6,174 nt of DNA. Source: Alphaproteobacteria bacterium. Its GTDB lineage: Bacteria > Pseudomonadota > Alphaproteobacteria > Reyranellales > Reyranellaceae. Positions 1-5,265 of this stretch are shown in pieces; position 1 is the stretch's first letter, and each line of letters opens with the position of its first letter. Where the stretch lies: assembly GCA_013290035.1 (NCBI GenBank), contig JABCYT010000229.1:1-6174 (forward strand), given 5' to 3'. The position numbers and the translations under genes were made by a program. Under the pieces are notes generated by a model. It ran no database searches. It saw nothing but the letters and a program-made list of their open reading frames with translations, and was not told the DNA's origin.

Positions 1-555
1 ATCGGCGCGGACGACACGCTGCTCGCCTTCGACACCGGTCCCGGCAATGCGCCGATCGACGATTGGTGCGCCCGGCGTGCCGGCCGGCGCTTCGACGAGG
101 ACGGCGCGCTCGCCGCATCGGGCAAGGTCGATCGCACGCGCCTCGAACGCTTCAGCGAGCACCGCTACTTTGCGCGCCGGCCGCCCAAGTCGCTCGATCG
201 CGGGGATTTCAGCGACTCATGGGCCGCGGGTCTCAGCGCTGCCGATGGCGCGGCGACGCTGACACGCGGCACGGCGCGGGCCATCGCGCTCGCGGCTCGT
301 CATTTCCCCGCGCCGGTGACGCAATGGGTGATCGCCGGTGGCGGGGCCCGCAATCCGACTCTCTTGAAAGCCATCGCCGAGGAAACGCGCGGCAAGGTCG
401 TGACGGCCGACAGTCTCGGCTGGAACGGCGATGCGCTGGAGGCGCAGGCCTTCGGCTTTCTCGCCGTGCGCTCGTTGCGCGGCCTGCCGCTGACCTTTCC
501 GGGAACGACCGGGGCGCCGCGGCCGCTCGCCGGCGGCCGTCTCAACGAGCCTTAG
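1..555 (+). CDS. anmK: Anhydro-N-acetylmuramic acid kinase, C-terminal half (5' end outside window)
   Basis: The frame is open from the first base to a TAG at 553-555, giving 184 residues. AnmK uses ATP to open the 1,6-anhydro ring of anhydro-MurNAc and phosphorylate it to MurNAc-6-phosphate, a cytosolic step of peptidoglycan recycling. The visible segment has the family's diagnostic blocks: AFDTGPGNAPIDDW (residues 9-22), the glycine-rich nucleotide-binding stretch AGGGARN (112-118), and the C-terminal block DSLGWNGDALEAQAFGFLAVR starting at residue 137, ending with a typical TGAPRPLAGG. Full-length family members are about 370 residues, so roughly half is missing upstream. No frameshift is visible. 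The gene converges with the hydrolase on the other strand, 44 bp away, and has no evident functional tie to the Fe-S operon, although its position near it may be an ancestral alphaproteobacterial arrangement. The family assignment is secure from motifs. Confidence 0.93.
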   Translation: MGADDTLLAFDTGPGNAPIDDWCARRAGRRFDEDGALAASGKVDRTRLERFSEHRYFARRPPKSLDRGDFSDSWAAGLSAADGAATLTRGTARAIALAARHFPAPVTQWVIAGGGARNPTLLKAIAEETRGKVVTADSLGWNGDALEAQAFGFLAVRSLRGLPLTFPGTTGAPRPLAGGRLNEP

Positions 556-599
556 GGCCTATCCGCCTCACCGTATCGGGTGACTGGCAACGAAGAGGC

Positions 600-1274
600 T
601 TACGGCTCTTTGTTGCTGGTCGCGCGACCGGGCGGATTGAGCAGGCTCTTGGCCACGTACTTGTCGACCTCGACGGCGAGCTTATCGAGCGAGTCGTGGT
701 AGAAGTGGTTAGCGCCCTTGATAGTGCGCGATTCCACGGTGATGCCCTTCTGCAGCGAGAGCCGCGCCACCAGCTTCTGGATGTCGGCGATCGGCACGAC
801 CTCGTCCTTCTCCGCGCCCACGATCAGGCCGGACGAGGGGCACGGCGCCAGGAAGGCGAAGTCGTAGGAGTTCGCGGGCGGCGACACCGAGATGAAGCAG
901 TCGATCTCGGGACGGCGCATCAGCAGCTGCATGCCGATCCACGCGCCGAACGAGTAGCCCGCGATCCAGCACGACTTGGCGTCGGCGTTCATGCTCTGCA
1001 ACCAGTCGAGGGCGGCCGCCGCGTCGGAGAGCTCGCCCATGCCATTGTCGAAGCGGCCCTGGCTGCGGCCCACGCCGCGGGTGTTGAAGCGCAGCACCGA
1101 AAAGCCGCGATTCACGAAGACGTGGAACAGCGAGAAGACGACCTTATGATTCATCGTCCCGCCATATTGCGGATGGGGATGAAGAATCAGCGCGATGGGC
1201 GCGTGTTCTTCCTTGCTCTGGTGATAGCGACCCTCCAGGCGACCCTCGGGGCCGGTGAACATCACATCAGGCAT
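600..1274 (-). CDS. Alpha/beta hydrolase of the COG2945-like family
   Basis: This 224-residue single-domain alpha/beta hydrolase has no signal peptide or membrane segment, so it is probably cytosolic. The nucleophile elbow GYSFGAW places the catalytic Ser at 108; Asp157 in AEKDEVVP is the likely acid and His190 in KGANHFYH the likely base. The N-terminal HPHPQYGGTMNHKVV (from residue 32) and RFNTRGVGRSQG (62-73) match the small bacterial hydrolases annotated as 'alpha/beta superfamily hydrolase', where HPHP and the conserved Arg/Asn loop are typical. The substrate is unknown; esterase or acyl-hydrolase activity is only implied by the fold. The ATG complementary to 1272-1274 is preceded on its strand by GGAG about 6 nt upstream, which supports this start. 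The C-terminal tail (PPGRATSNKEP) is low-complexity. The gene is divergent from iscR and shares its 235-bp intergenic region. The assignment to family is firm; any role in Fe-S metabolism is speculation based on position. Confidence 0.9.
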   Translation of the reverse strand: MPDVMFTGPEGRLEGRYHQSKEEHAPIALILHPHPQYGGTMNHKVVFSLFHVFVNRGFSVLRFNTRGVGRSQGRFDNGMGELSDAAAALDWLQSMNADAKSCWIAGYSFGAWIGMQLLMRRPEIDCFISVSPPANSYDFAFLAPCPSSGLIVGAEKDEVVPIADIQKLVARLSLQKGITVESRTIKGANHFYHDSLDKLAVEVDKYVAKSLLNPPGRATSNKEP

Positions 1275-1346
1275 CTAGACTCCGGTATTTCCTCATTATT
1301 GGCCGCCGATGGGGGCGGGAGGAGCGGTTTTTCAGGGGGAATCTTG

Positions 1347-1371
1347 ATACTTGACCAACCTACTCAGGTTT
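1347..1371 (+). promoter_or_regulatory. Putative IscR type 1 operator A upstream of iscR
   Basis: The dyad reads ATACTTGA-N9-TCAGGTTT, with the right arm's complement matching the left at 6 of 8 positions. Against the E. coli type 1 IscR consensus as I recall it (ATASYYGA, nine bases CTRWWWYAG, TCRRSTAT) it agrees at 20 of 25 positions. The arms carry most of the match and the centre only 5 of 9. It covers the TTGACC that looks like the -35 element of iscR, so bound [2Fe-2S]-IscR would block polymerase, as in the E. coli iscR autoregulatory circuit. Consensus matching was done by eye; binding is inferred. Confidence 0.6.
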
Positions 1372-1379
1372 ATTAAACC
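1351..1379 (+). promoter_or_regulatory. Candidate promoter of iscR
   Basis: TTGACC at 1351-1356 is a good -35 element (5 of 6). The -10 is less clear: TTAAAC (1373-1378, 16-nt spacer) and TAAACC (1374-1379, 17-nt spacer) are properly spaced but each matches only 3 of 6, while TATTAA (1371-1376) is better in sequence but too close. This would place the transcript start near 1385 and give a leader of roughly 125 nt before the iscR start. The overlap with two IscR-like boxes is the main reason to favour it. A second start further downstream cannot be excluded. Confidence 0.4.
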
Positions 1380-1399
1380 CTACCGCCTTAGTCGGTTTT
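1375..1399 (+). promoter_or_regulatory. Putative weaker IscR operator B upstream of iscR
   Basis: The second dyad is AAACCCTA-N9-TCGGTTTT, with 6 of 8 arm positions symmetric. It agrees with the type 1 consensus at 18 of 25 positions, including TTAG before TCGG in the centre. Its centre lies 28 bp from that of operator A, in the region of the -10 and start point, giving a tandem arrangement like the paired IscR sites of the E. coli iscR promoter. The flanking A-run and T-run (AAACC ... GGTTTT) also loosely recall type 2 sites, but the inner bases of that motif do not fit. Confidence 0.42.
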
Positions 1400-1437
1400 T
1401 CCCCAGATCCCTGTGTGGGGGTCCGCAATATCTTAGC

Positions 1438-1460
1438 AAGGCCTTGGTTTTCAAGACCTT
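1438..1460 (+). promoter_or_regulatory. Stem-loop in the iscR leader
   Basis: AAGGCCTTG (1438-1446) pairs with CAAGACCTT (1452-1460) around a GTTTT loop, making a nine-step stem with one C-A mismatch. It would lie within the transcribed leader if transcription starts at the proposed promoter. There is no T-run immediately after it on the plus strand, so it is not an intrinsic terminator in that direction. It could be a leader structure or an operator dyad for an unidentified regulator. Confidence 0.35.
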
Positions 1461-1479
1461 TCGGCGCTTGCCCATGTGA

Positions 1480-1504
1480 GCCGGCCAAAGCCGGCACGAG
1501 GAGG
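1480..1504 (+). promoter_or_regulatory. GC-rich hairpin abutting the iscR ribosome binding site
   Basis: GCCGGC (1480-1485), loop CAAA, GCCGGC (1490-1495) forms a perfect six-base-pair GC stem. Two bases after it comes the strong Shine-Dalgarno GAGGAGG (1498-1504), which sits five bases before the GTG at 1510 and therefore decides the iscR start. The nearby ATG at 1505 is too close to the Shine-Dalgarno and runs into TGA after one more codon. The hairpin might influence ribosome access or stabilise the 5' end of the message; that is inference. Confidence 0.5.
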
Positions 1505-1509
1505 ATGCT

Positions 1510-1989
1510 GTGAAGCTCAGCACCAAGGGTCGTTATGCCGTCATGGCGATGGTCGATCTGGCCCGTCATGCACAGGCCAAGCCGGTGTCATTGTCGGACA
1601 TTGCCACCCGGCAGGAAATCTCGTTGTCATATCTGGAGCAGCTCTTTGCCCGCCTGCGCCGGGCCGGCCTGGTGAAGAGCGTGCGCGGTCCGGGCGGCGG
1701 CTATCGCCTGACACGCGGCTCAGCCGAGACGCGCGTCTCGGAAATCATCCTGGCGGTCGACGAGCCGATCAAGGCGACGCGCTGCACGGAGATGGGTGCC
1801 ACCGGCTGTCGCGCCGATCGCAGCAAGTGCCTGACCCACGATCTGTGGGAGGAACTGGGCAACCAGATCCACATGTTCCTGAGTTCGGTCACCCTGCTCG
1901 ACGTGCTGGAGCGCAAGCTCAGCCCCCGCATCGCCGAAGCGCCCACGGCGGCTGCGGCCAAGTCCGACGCGATGGCCGCCGCCAGCTAG
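1510..1989 (+). CDS. iscR: IscR, Rrf2-family [2Fe-2S] regulator of Fe-S assembly
   Basis: The 159-residue protein begins MKLSTKGRYAVMAMVDLA, the typical IscR N-terminus, from a GTG start with a strong Shine-Dalgarno. Residues 1-80 form the Rrf2 winged helix-turn-helix with the recognition segment SLSYLEQLFARLR (38-50) and wing VRGPGGGYRL (58-67). Glu43, which in E. coli IscR discriminates type 1 from type 2 sites, is present at the same number. The cluster ligands are Cys92, Cys100, Cys107 and His110, the last two in KCLTHDLW. All four E. coli ligand types are kept, but the loop is longer (C-x7-C-x6-C against x5 and x5). Holo-IscR is expected to repress the isc operon when clusters are plentiful, and apo-IscR to retain activity at type 2 sites. 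The C-terminus from about 143 is Ala-rich and probably disordered. The next gene follows after 11 bp, so it is the first gene of the operon. Confidence 0.96.
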   Translation: MKLSTKGRYAVMAMVDLARHAQAKPVSLSDIATRQEISLSYLEQLFARLRRAGLVKSVRGPGGGYRLTRGSAETRVSEIILAVDEPIKATRCTEMGATGCRADRSKCLTHDLWEELGNQIHMFLSSVTLLDVLERKLSPRIAEAPTAAAAKSDAMAAAS

Positions 1990-2000
1990 GACCAACGGTT

Positions 2001-3119
2001 ATGTCCGCGTTCGCGTATCTCGACCACAACGCCACCAGCCCGCTGCGACCGGCGGCGTTCGACGCCATGGTCGAGGCGCTGCGCGCCGGCGGCAATCCCT
2101 CGTCGGTGCATCGCGCCGGCCGTGCGGCACGCAGCCGGGTCGATGCGGCGCGTCGCCACGTGGCGGCGCTGATCGGCGCCCTGCCGGCCGAGATCGTGTT
2201 CGCCTCGGGCGGCACCGAAGCCAACAACATGGCGATCGCCGGCAGCGGCCGGCAGCGCGTGCTGGCCTCCGCCGTCGAGCACGACAGCGTCCTGAAGAGT
2301 GCCCCTGACGCCGAGATCATCCCGGTCGATCGCGAGGGCGTCGTCGATCTCGCGGCTCTCGAGCGCCTGCTCGTGCGGCACGGCGAGCCGGCGCTGGTGT
2401 CGGTGATGCTCGCCAACAACGAAACCGGCGTGCTGCAGCCGATCGCCGATGTCGTTCGGCTGGCGCGCCAGGCCGGCGCCCTCGTGCATTGCGATGCCGT
2501 GCAGGCGGCCGGCAAGGTGCGCGTCGATCTGCACGGGCTCGGCGTCGACTATCTCAGCCTCTCGGCCCACAAGCTCGGTGGCCCGACCGGCGTTGGCGCA
2601 ATGGCGATACGAAGCGGTGCGCCGTTTGCGCCGGATCGGCGGGGCGGCGGGCAGGAATCCAATCGTCGCGCCGGCACGGAGAACGTGGCCGGCATCGCAG
2701 GCTTCGGCGCCGCCGCCGAGGCCTCGCGCGACGGGCTCGCGGTCGAGGGGCTACGCGACCGATTGGAGAGGTCGCTGCTGGCGATCGCGCCGGACGCGCG
2801 CGCCTTCGGCGCCGGCGCGCCGCGGCTCGGCAACACGAGCTGCATCTCCATGCCCGGCGTGAAGGCCGAGACGCAGGTGATGGCGCTCGACCTCGCCGGC
2901 CTCTGCGTGAGCGCAGGGGCGGCCTGTTCGTCGGGCAAGGTGCACCGCTCCGCGGTGCTGGCGGCCATGGGCGTGGAGGATGCCGTGGCCGAGACGGCGA
3001 TCAGAATAAGTTTCGGCTGGAACACCGATTCAGACGATATCGAACGCTTGATCGCGGCCTGGCGGGACCTATATACCCGAGTGTCACAGTCGGATATTCG
3101 CCAAGCCCGGGCAGCCTAG
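2001..3119 (+). CDS. NifS-like PLP-dependent cysteine desulfurase (first of two)
   Basis: This 372-residue fold-type I PLP enzyme converts L-cysteine to alanine and an enzyme-bound persulfide. It starts AYLDHNATSPLRPAAFDAM, as class V aminotransferase-like desulfurases do. Visible active-site elements are SGGTEANN (69-76), His94 in AVEHDSV, NNETG (139-143), Asp165 in HCDAVQAAGK, the PLP lysine Lys191 in LSAHKLGGPTG, the GGGQE motif (215-219), and the persulfide-forming Cys309 in AGAACSSGK. It appears complete and functional. It differs clearly from the IscS encoded next: it is about 40 residues shorter, lacks the SIEWAxH C-terminus and carries CSSGK rather than CTSAS around the catalytic Cys. 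It resembles the desulfurase that in several alphaproteobacteria sits between iscR and suf genes. A weak AGGA overlapping the iscR stop lies 9 nt upstream of the ATG. The last dozen codons contain a strong IscR-like operator. I leave the symbol empty because nifS, iscS and sufS labels are used inconsistently for this subgroup. Confidence 0.93.
   Translation: MSAFAYLDHNATSPLRPAAFDAMVEALRAGGNPSSVHRAGRAARSRVDAARRHVAALIGALPAEIVFASGGTEANNMAIAGSGRQRVLASAVEHDSVLKSAPDAEIIPVDREGVVDLAALERLLVRHGEPALVSVMLANNETGVLQPIADVVRLARQAGALVHCDAVQAAGKVRVDLHGLGVDYLSLSAHKLGGPTGVGAMAIRSGAPFAPDRRGGGQESNRRAGTENVAGIAGFGAAAEASRDGLAVEGLRDRLERSLLAIAPDARAFGAGAPRLGNTSCISMPGVKAETQVMALDLAGLCVSAGAACSSGKVHRSAVLAAMGVEDAVAETAIRISFGWNTDSDDIERLIAAWRDLYTRVSQSDIRQARAA
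3048..3077 (+). promoter_or_regulatory. Candidate internal promoter for iscS-iscU-iscA-hscBA
   Basis: TTGATC (3048-3053) resembles a -35 box, followed at a 16-nt spacing by TATATA (3070-3075) or at 18 nt by TATACC (3072-3077), each four of six matches to a -10. The AT-rich TATATA stands out in GC-rich coding DNA. A start near 3082-3085 would leave a leader of about 55 nt before the iscS start. The bases also encode the end of the NifS-like protein, so promoter function is inferred, mainly from the coincident IscR box. Confidence 0.42.
3073..3097 (+). promoter_or_regulatory. Putative IscR type 1 operator inside the end of the first desulfurase gene
   Basis: The dyad ATACCCGA-N9-TCGGATAT has seven of eight symmetric arm positions. 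It matches the type 1 IscR consensus, as I recall it from E. coli, at 22 of 25 positions: all eight on the left arm, seven of nine in the centre (GTGTCACAG) and seven of eight on the right. It is the best match of the three in this window. It lies in the last codons of the desulfurase gene, in a tail past the conserved fold, and starts within the -10 of a possible internal promoter 41 bp before iscS. Holo-IscR binding here would repress iscS and downstream genes independently of the main promoter. Confidence 0.62.
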
Positions 3120-3137
3120 GAAATTCAAGGGGTTAGC

Positions 3138-4376
3138 ATGAACGTCCTTACCCAGATCCGGCGCAACGACCAGCCGATCTACCTCGATTACCAGGCGACC
3201 ACGCCGATGGACCCGCGCGTGCTGGAAGCGATGATGCCGTACTTCACCTACAAGTTCGGCAATCCGCATTCGCGCAGCCATTCCTACGGCTGGGAAGCCG
3301 AGGAAGGTGTCGAGAAGGCGCGTGCCCAGGTCGCCAAATTGATCGGTGCCGACGAGAAGGAAGTGATCTTCACCTCGGGTGCCACCGAGTCGAACAATCT
3401 CGCGATCCGCGGCGTCGCCGAGTTCTACAAGGACCGCAAGAACCACATCGTCACCACCGTGACCGAGCACAAGTGCGTGCTCGACACCTGCCGCCATCTC
3501 GAGCAGCAGGGCTTCGAGGTGACCTACCTGCCGGTGCAGAAGAACGGCCTGATCGATCTCGACGCGTTGCGCGCGGCCGTCACCGACAAGACCGTGGTGG
3601 TCTCGATCATGGCGGTGAACAACGAGATCGGCGTCATCCAGCCGCTCGCCGAGATCGGCAAGATCTGCCGCGAGAAGAAGGCCTTCTTCCACACCGACGC
3701 GGCCCAGGCCGCCGGCAAGATCCCGCTCGATGTCGAGGCGATGAACATCGACCTGATGAGCATCTCTGGCCACAAGATCTACGGGCCCAAGGGCATCGGC
3801 GCGCTCTACGTGCGCCGCAAGCCGCGGGTGCGGCTGGTGCCGTTGATCGTGGGCGGCGGCCAGGAGCGCGGCTTCCGTTCGGGCACTCTGCCGACGCCGC
3901 TGTGCGTCGGGCTGGGCGAAGCCGCCGAGATCGCCATGAAGGAAATGGACGCCGAGTCCAAGCGGCTGGCCAAGCTGCAGGCCCGCATGCTGAAGGGCCT
4001 GAACGACAAGCTGACCGACATCCACGTGAACGGCGATCTCGACCATCGCATTCCGGGCAACCTCAACATCGGCTTCGCCTATGTCGAAGGCGAATCGCTG
4101 ATGATGGGCATCAAAGGCCTGTCGGTGTCGTCCGGCTCGGCCTGCACCTCGGCCTCGCTCGAACCCAGCTACGTGCTGCGCGCGCTGGGCGTGGAGGAGG
4201 ACATGGCCCATACGTCATTGCGCATCGGCCTTGGCCGGTTCACGACCGAGCAGGAGGTCGACACCGCGGTCGACGAGCTGGTGCGCCACGTCAATAAGCT
4301 GCGTGCGATGAGCCCGCTCTGGGAGATGGCCCAGGAGGGTGTCGATATAAAGTCGATCGAATGGGCGGCCCACTGA
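3138..4376 (+). CDS. iscS: IscS, housekeeping cysteine desulfurase
   Basis: This 412-residue enzyme is close in length to E. coli IscS (404) and ends SIEWAAH, nearly the E. coli SIEWAHH tail that helps contact IscU. Key residues are TSGATESNN (79-87), His111 in [14 protein letters not shown] (161-165), Asp187 and Gln190 in [10 protein letters not shown], the PLP lysine Lys213 in [22 protein letters not shown] (239-250) and catalytic Cys336 in [14 protein letters not shown] on the mobile loop. It makes the persulfide sulfur that is passed to IscU, and in most bacteria also serves tRNA thiolation and cofactor synthesis. AAGGGG (3127-3132) lies five bases ahead of the ATG, a better ribosome site than that of the preceding desulfurase. 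It follows the first desulfurase by 18 bp and precedes iscU by 37 bp. Assignment is very secure. Confidence 0.97.
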   Translation: MNVLTQIRRNDQPIYLDYQATTPMDPRVLEAMMPYFTYKFGNPHSRSHSYGWEAEEGVEKARAQVAKLIGADEKEVIFTSGATESNNLAIRGVAEFYKDRKNHIVTTVTEHKCVLDTCRHLEQQGFEVTYLPVQKNGLIDLDALRAAVTDKTVVVSIMAVNNEIGVIQPLAEIGKICREKKAFFHTDAAQAAGKIPLDVEAMNIDLMSISGHKIYGPKGIGALYVRRKPRVRLVPLIVGGGQERGFRSGTLPTPLCVGLGEAAEIAMKEMDAESKRLAKLQARMLKGLNDKLTDIHVNGDLDHRIPGNLNIGFAYVEGESLMMGIKGLSVSSGSACTSASLEPSYVLRALGVEEDMAHTSLRIGLGRFTTEQEVDTAVDELVRHVNKLRAMSPLWEMAQEGVDIKSIEWAAH

Positions 4377-4387
4377 TTCATTGGGCC
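4367..4387 (+). other. Hairpin spanning the iscS stop codon
   Basis: GGCCCA (4367-4372) can pair with TGGGCC (4382-4387) around a nine-base loop that contains the iscS TGA. The stem is GC-rich but only six base pairs, and the following sequence has only a short TTTT after nine bases, so it does not look like an intrinsic terminator. It could modulate message decay or differential expression of iscU against iscS. Confidence 0.28.
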
Positions 4388-4413
4388 CCCATCGAAATTT
4401 TGAGGAGAGAGTC

Positions 4414-4824
4414 ATGACCTACAGCGCCAAGCTGATCGATCACTACGAGAATCCCCGCAACATCGGGTCGCTCGACAAGAATTCCGAGGATGTCGGCACC
4501 GGTCTGGTCGGCGCGCCGGCCTGCGGCGACGTCATGAAGCTGCAGATCAAGGTCGGCCCCGACGGGCTGATCGAGGACGCCAAGTTCAAGACCTTCGGCT
4601 GCGGCTCGGCGATCGCCTCCAGCTCGCTCGTCACCGAGTGGGTCAAGGGCAAGACGATCGACGAGGCCGAGACGATCAAGAACACCGACATCGCCAAGCA
4701 TCTGGCGCTGCCGCCGGTGAAGATCCATTGCTCGGTCCTGGCCGAGGACGCGATCAAGGCGGCGATCGCAGACTATCGCGCCAAGACGGTCAAGAAGGAC
4801 GAAACCCAGGAAGCCGCCGAGTAG
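4414..4824 (+). CDS. iscU: IscU, Fe-S cluster assembly scaffold
   Basis: The 136-residue scaffold accepts sulfur from IscS and iron to build a [2Fe-2S] cluster. It opens MTYSAKLIDHYENPRNIGS, the standard IscU N-terminus. Cluster and metal ligands are Cys37 and Asp39 in GAPACGDV, Cys63 in FGCGSAIASSS, and His105 and Cys106 in KIHCSVLAEDAIKAAI. LPPVK (99-103) is the peptide that HscA binds for chaperone-assisted cluster release, consistent with hscB and hscA lying downstream. The ATG at 4414 is favoured because GAGGAG (4402-4407) sits six bases upstream and because the protein aligns with the family from this Met; a TTG at 4381 in the same frame would add 11 unrelated residues. The charged C-terminal tail (KKDETQEAAE) is slightly longer than in E. 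coli. No residue essential to function is missing. Confidence 0.97.
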   Translation: MTYSAKLIDHYENPRNIGSLDKNSEDVGTGLVGAPACGDVMKLQIKVGPDGLIEDAKFKTFGCGSAIASSSLVTEWVKGKTIDEAETIKNTDIAKHLALPPVKIHCSVLAEDAIKAAIADYRAKTVKKDETQEAAE

Positions 4825-4842
4825 GCTGCGGAGCGAGAGCGT

Positions 4843-5256
4843 ATGAGCACGACCACGGAGACCACCCAGCAGCCGGCGCCGACGGCCGCCGCGCCGGCCC
4901 CCGCTCCGAGGGCCCGCCGGCCGCGGCCGCAGGTGATGAAGGTGACGCCGGCCGCCGCCGAGCGGGTGAAGGCGTTGATCGAGAGCCGCGGCAAGCCGAC
5001 CGCCGGCATCCGCATCGGCGTGCGCTCCAAGGGCTGCTCGGGCCTTTCCTACACGCTCGAATTCGCCGATGCCGCGCAGCCTATGGACGAGGTGGTCGAC
5101 ACCAACGGCGTCAAGCTCCTGATCGACCCCAAGGCGGCGCTGTTCCTGATCGGCACCGAGATGGATTACGCCGAAGAAAAGCTGAAGTCGGGCTTCGTGT
5201 TCACGAACCCCAACGAGAAGGGCCGCTGCGGCTGCGGCGAATCCTTCCACGTCTGA
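4843..5256 (+). CDS. iscA: IscA, A-type Fe-S carrier with N-terminal extension
   Basis: Residues 32-137 are a complete A-type carrier (HesB/IscA fold) of about the usual 107-residue length. The three conserved cysteines are Cys65 in SKGCSGLSYTLEF and Cys129 and Cys131 in GRCGCGESFHV. The protein transfers Fe-S clusters from the scaffold to targets or acts in iron delivery and [4Fe-4S] formation. The first 31 residues are rich in Pro, Ala, Thr and Arg (for example APAPRARRPRPQ) and are not part of the fold. The ATG at 4843 has a GGAG nine bases upstream. An internal ATG at 4936 (Met32) would give a family-sized 106-residue protein but has only a poor AGG close by, so I prefer the longer form with moderate certainty. 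It follows iscU by 18 bp and precedes hscB by nine, which favours IscA over ErpA or SufA naming. Confidence 0.9.
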   Translation: MSTTTETTQQPAPTAAAPAPAPRARRPRPQVMKVTPAAAERVKALIESRGKPTAGIRIGVRSKGCSGLSYTLEFADAAQPMDEVVDTNGVKLLIDPKAALFLIGTEMDYAEEKLKSGFVFTNPNEKGRCGCGESFHV

Positions 5257-5265
5257 AGAGCGGTC

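Noticed and set aside
556..599. Possible terminator between the convergent anmK and hydrolase genes
   Set aside because: Only a five-base-pair TCACC/GGTGA stem (568-583) with no T-run on either strand is visible; too weak to call.
1288..1300. AATAAT on the minus strand as the -10 of the hydrolase promoter
   Set aside because: It matches a -10 at five of six positions, but there is no -35-like sequence at the right distance and the leader would be very short.
63..1376. Long plus-strand open frame of 437 codons crossing anmK and the hydrolase
   Set aside because: It is out of frame with anmK and antisense to the hydrolase, is Arg/Ala-rich and has no recognisable motif; it is a by-product of high GC.
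1382..1400. ACCG/CGGT stem followed by five T as an early terminator in the iscR leader
   Set aside because: The stem is only four base pairs, and the sequence is better explained as part of IscR-like operator B.
1474..1513. Tiny upstream frames ATG-TGA (1474-1479) and ATG-CTG-TGA (1505-1513), the second overlapping the iscR GTG
   Set aside because: The first lacks a ribosome site and the second has no spacing from the Shine-Dalgarno; both are expected by chance.
1476..2000. In-frame upstream extension of the NifS-like gene through iscR
   Set aside because: The frame is open by chance over iscR; homology to desulfurases begins at the ATG at 2001 and the upstream residues do not look like protein of any family.
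3084..4211. 375-codon minus-strand frame opposite iscS
   Set aside because: It is the antisense of a well-identified gene, with a His/Arg/Asp-rich composition typical of antisense frames and no domain.
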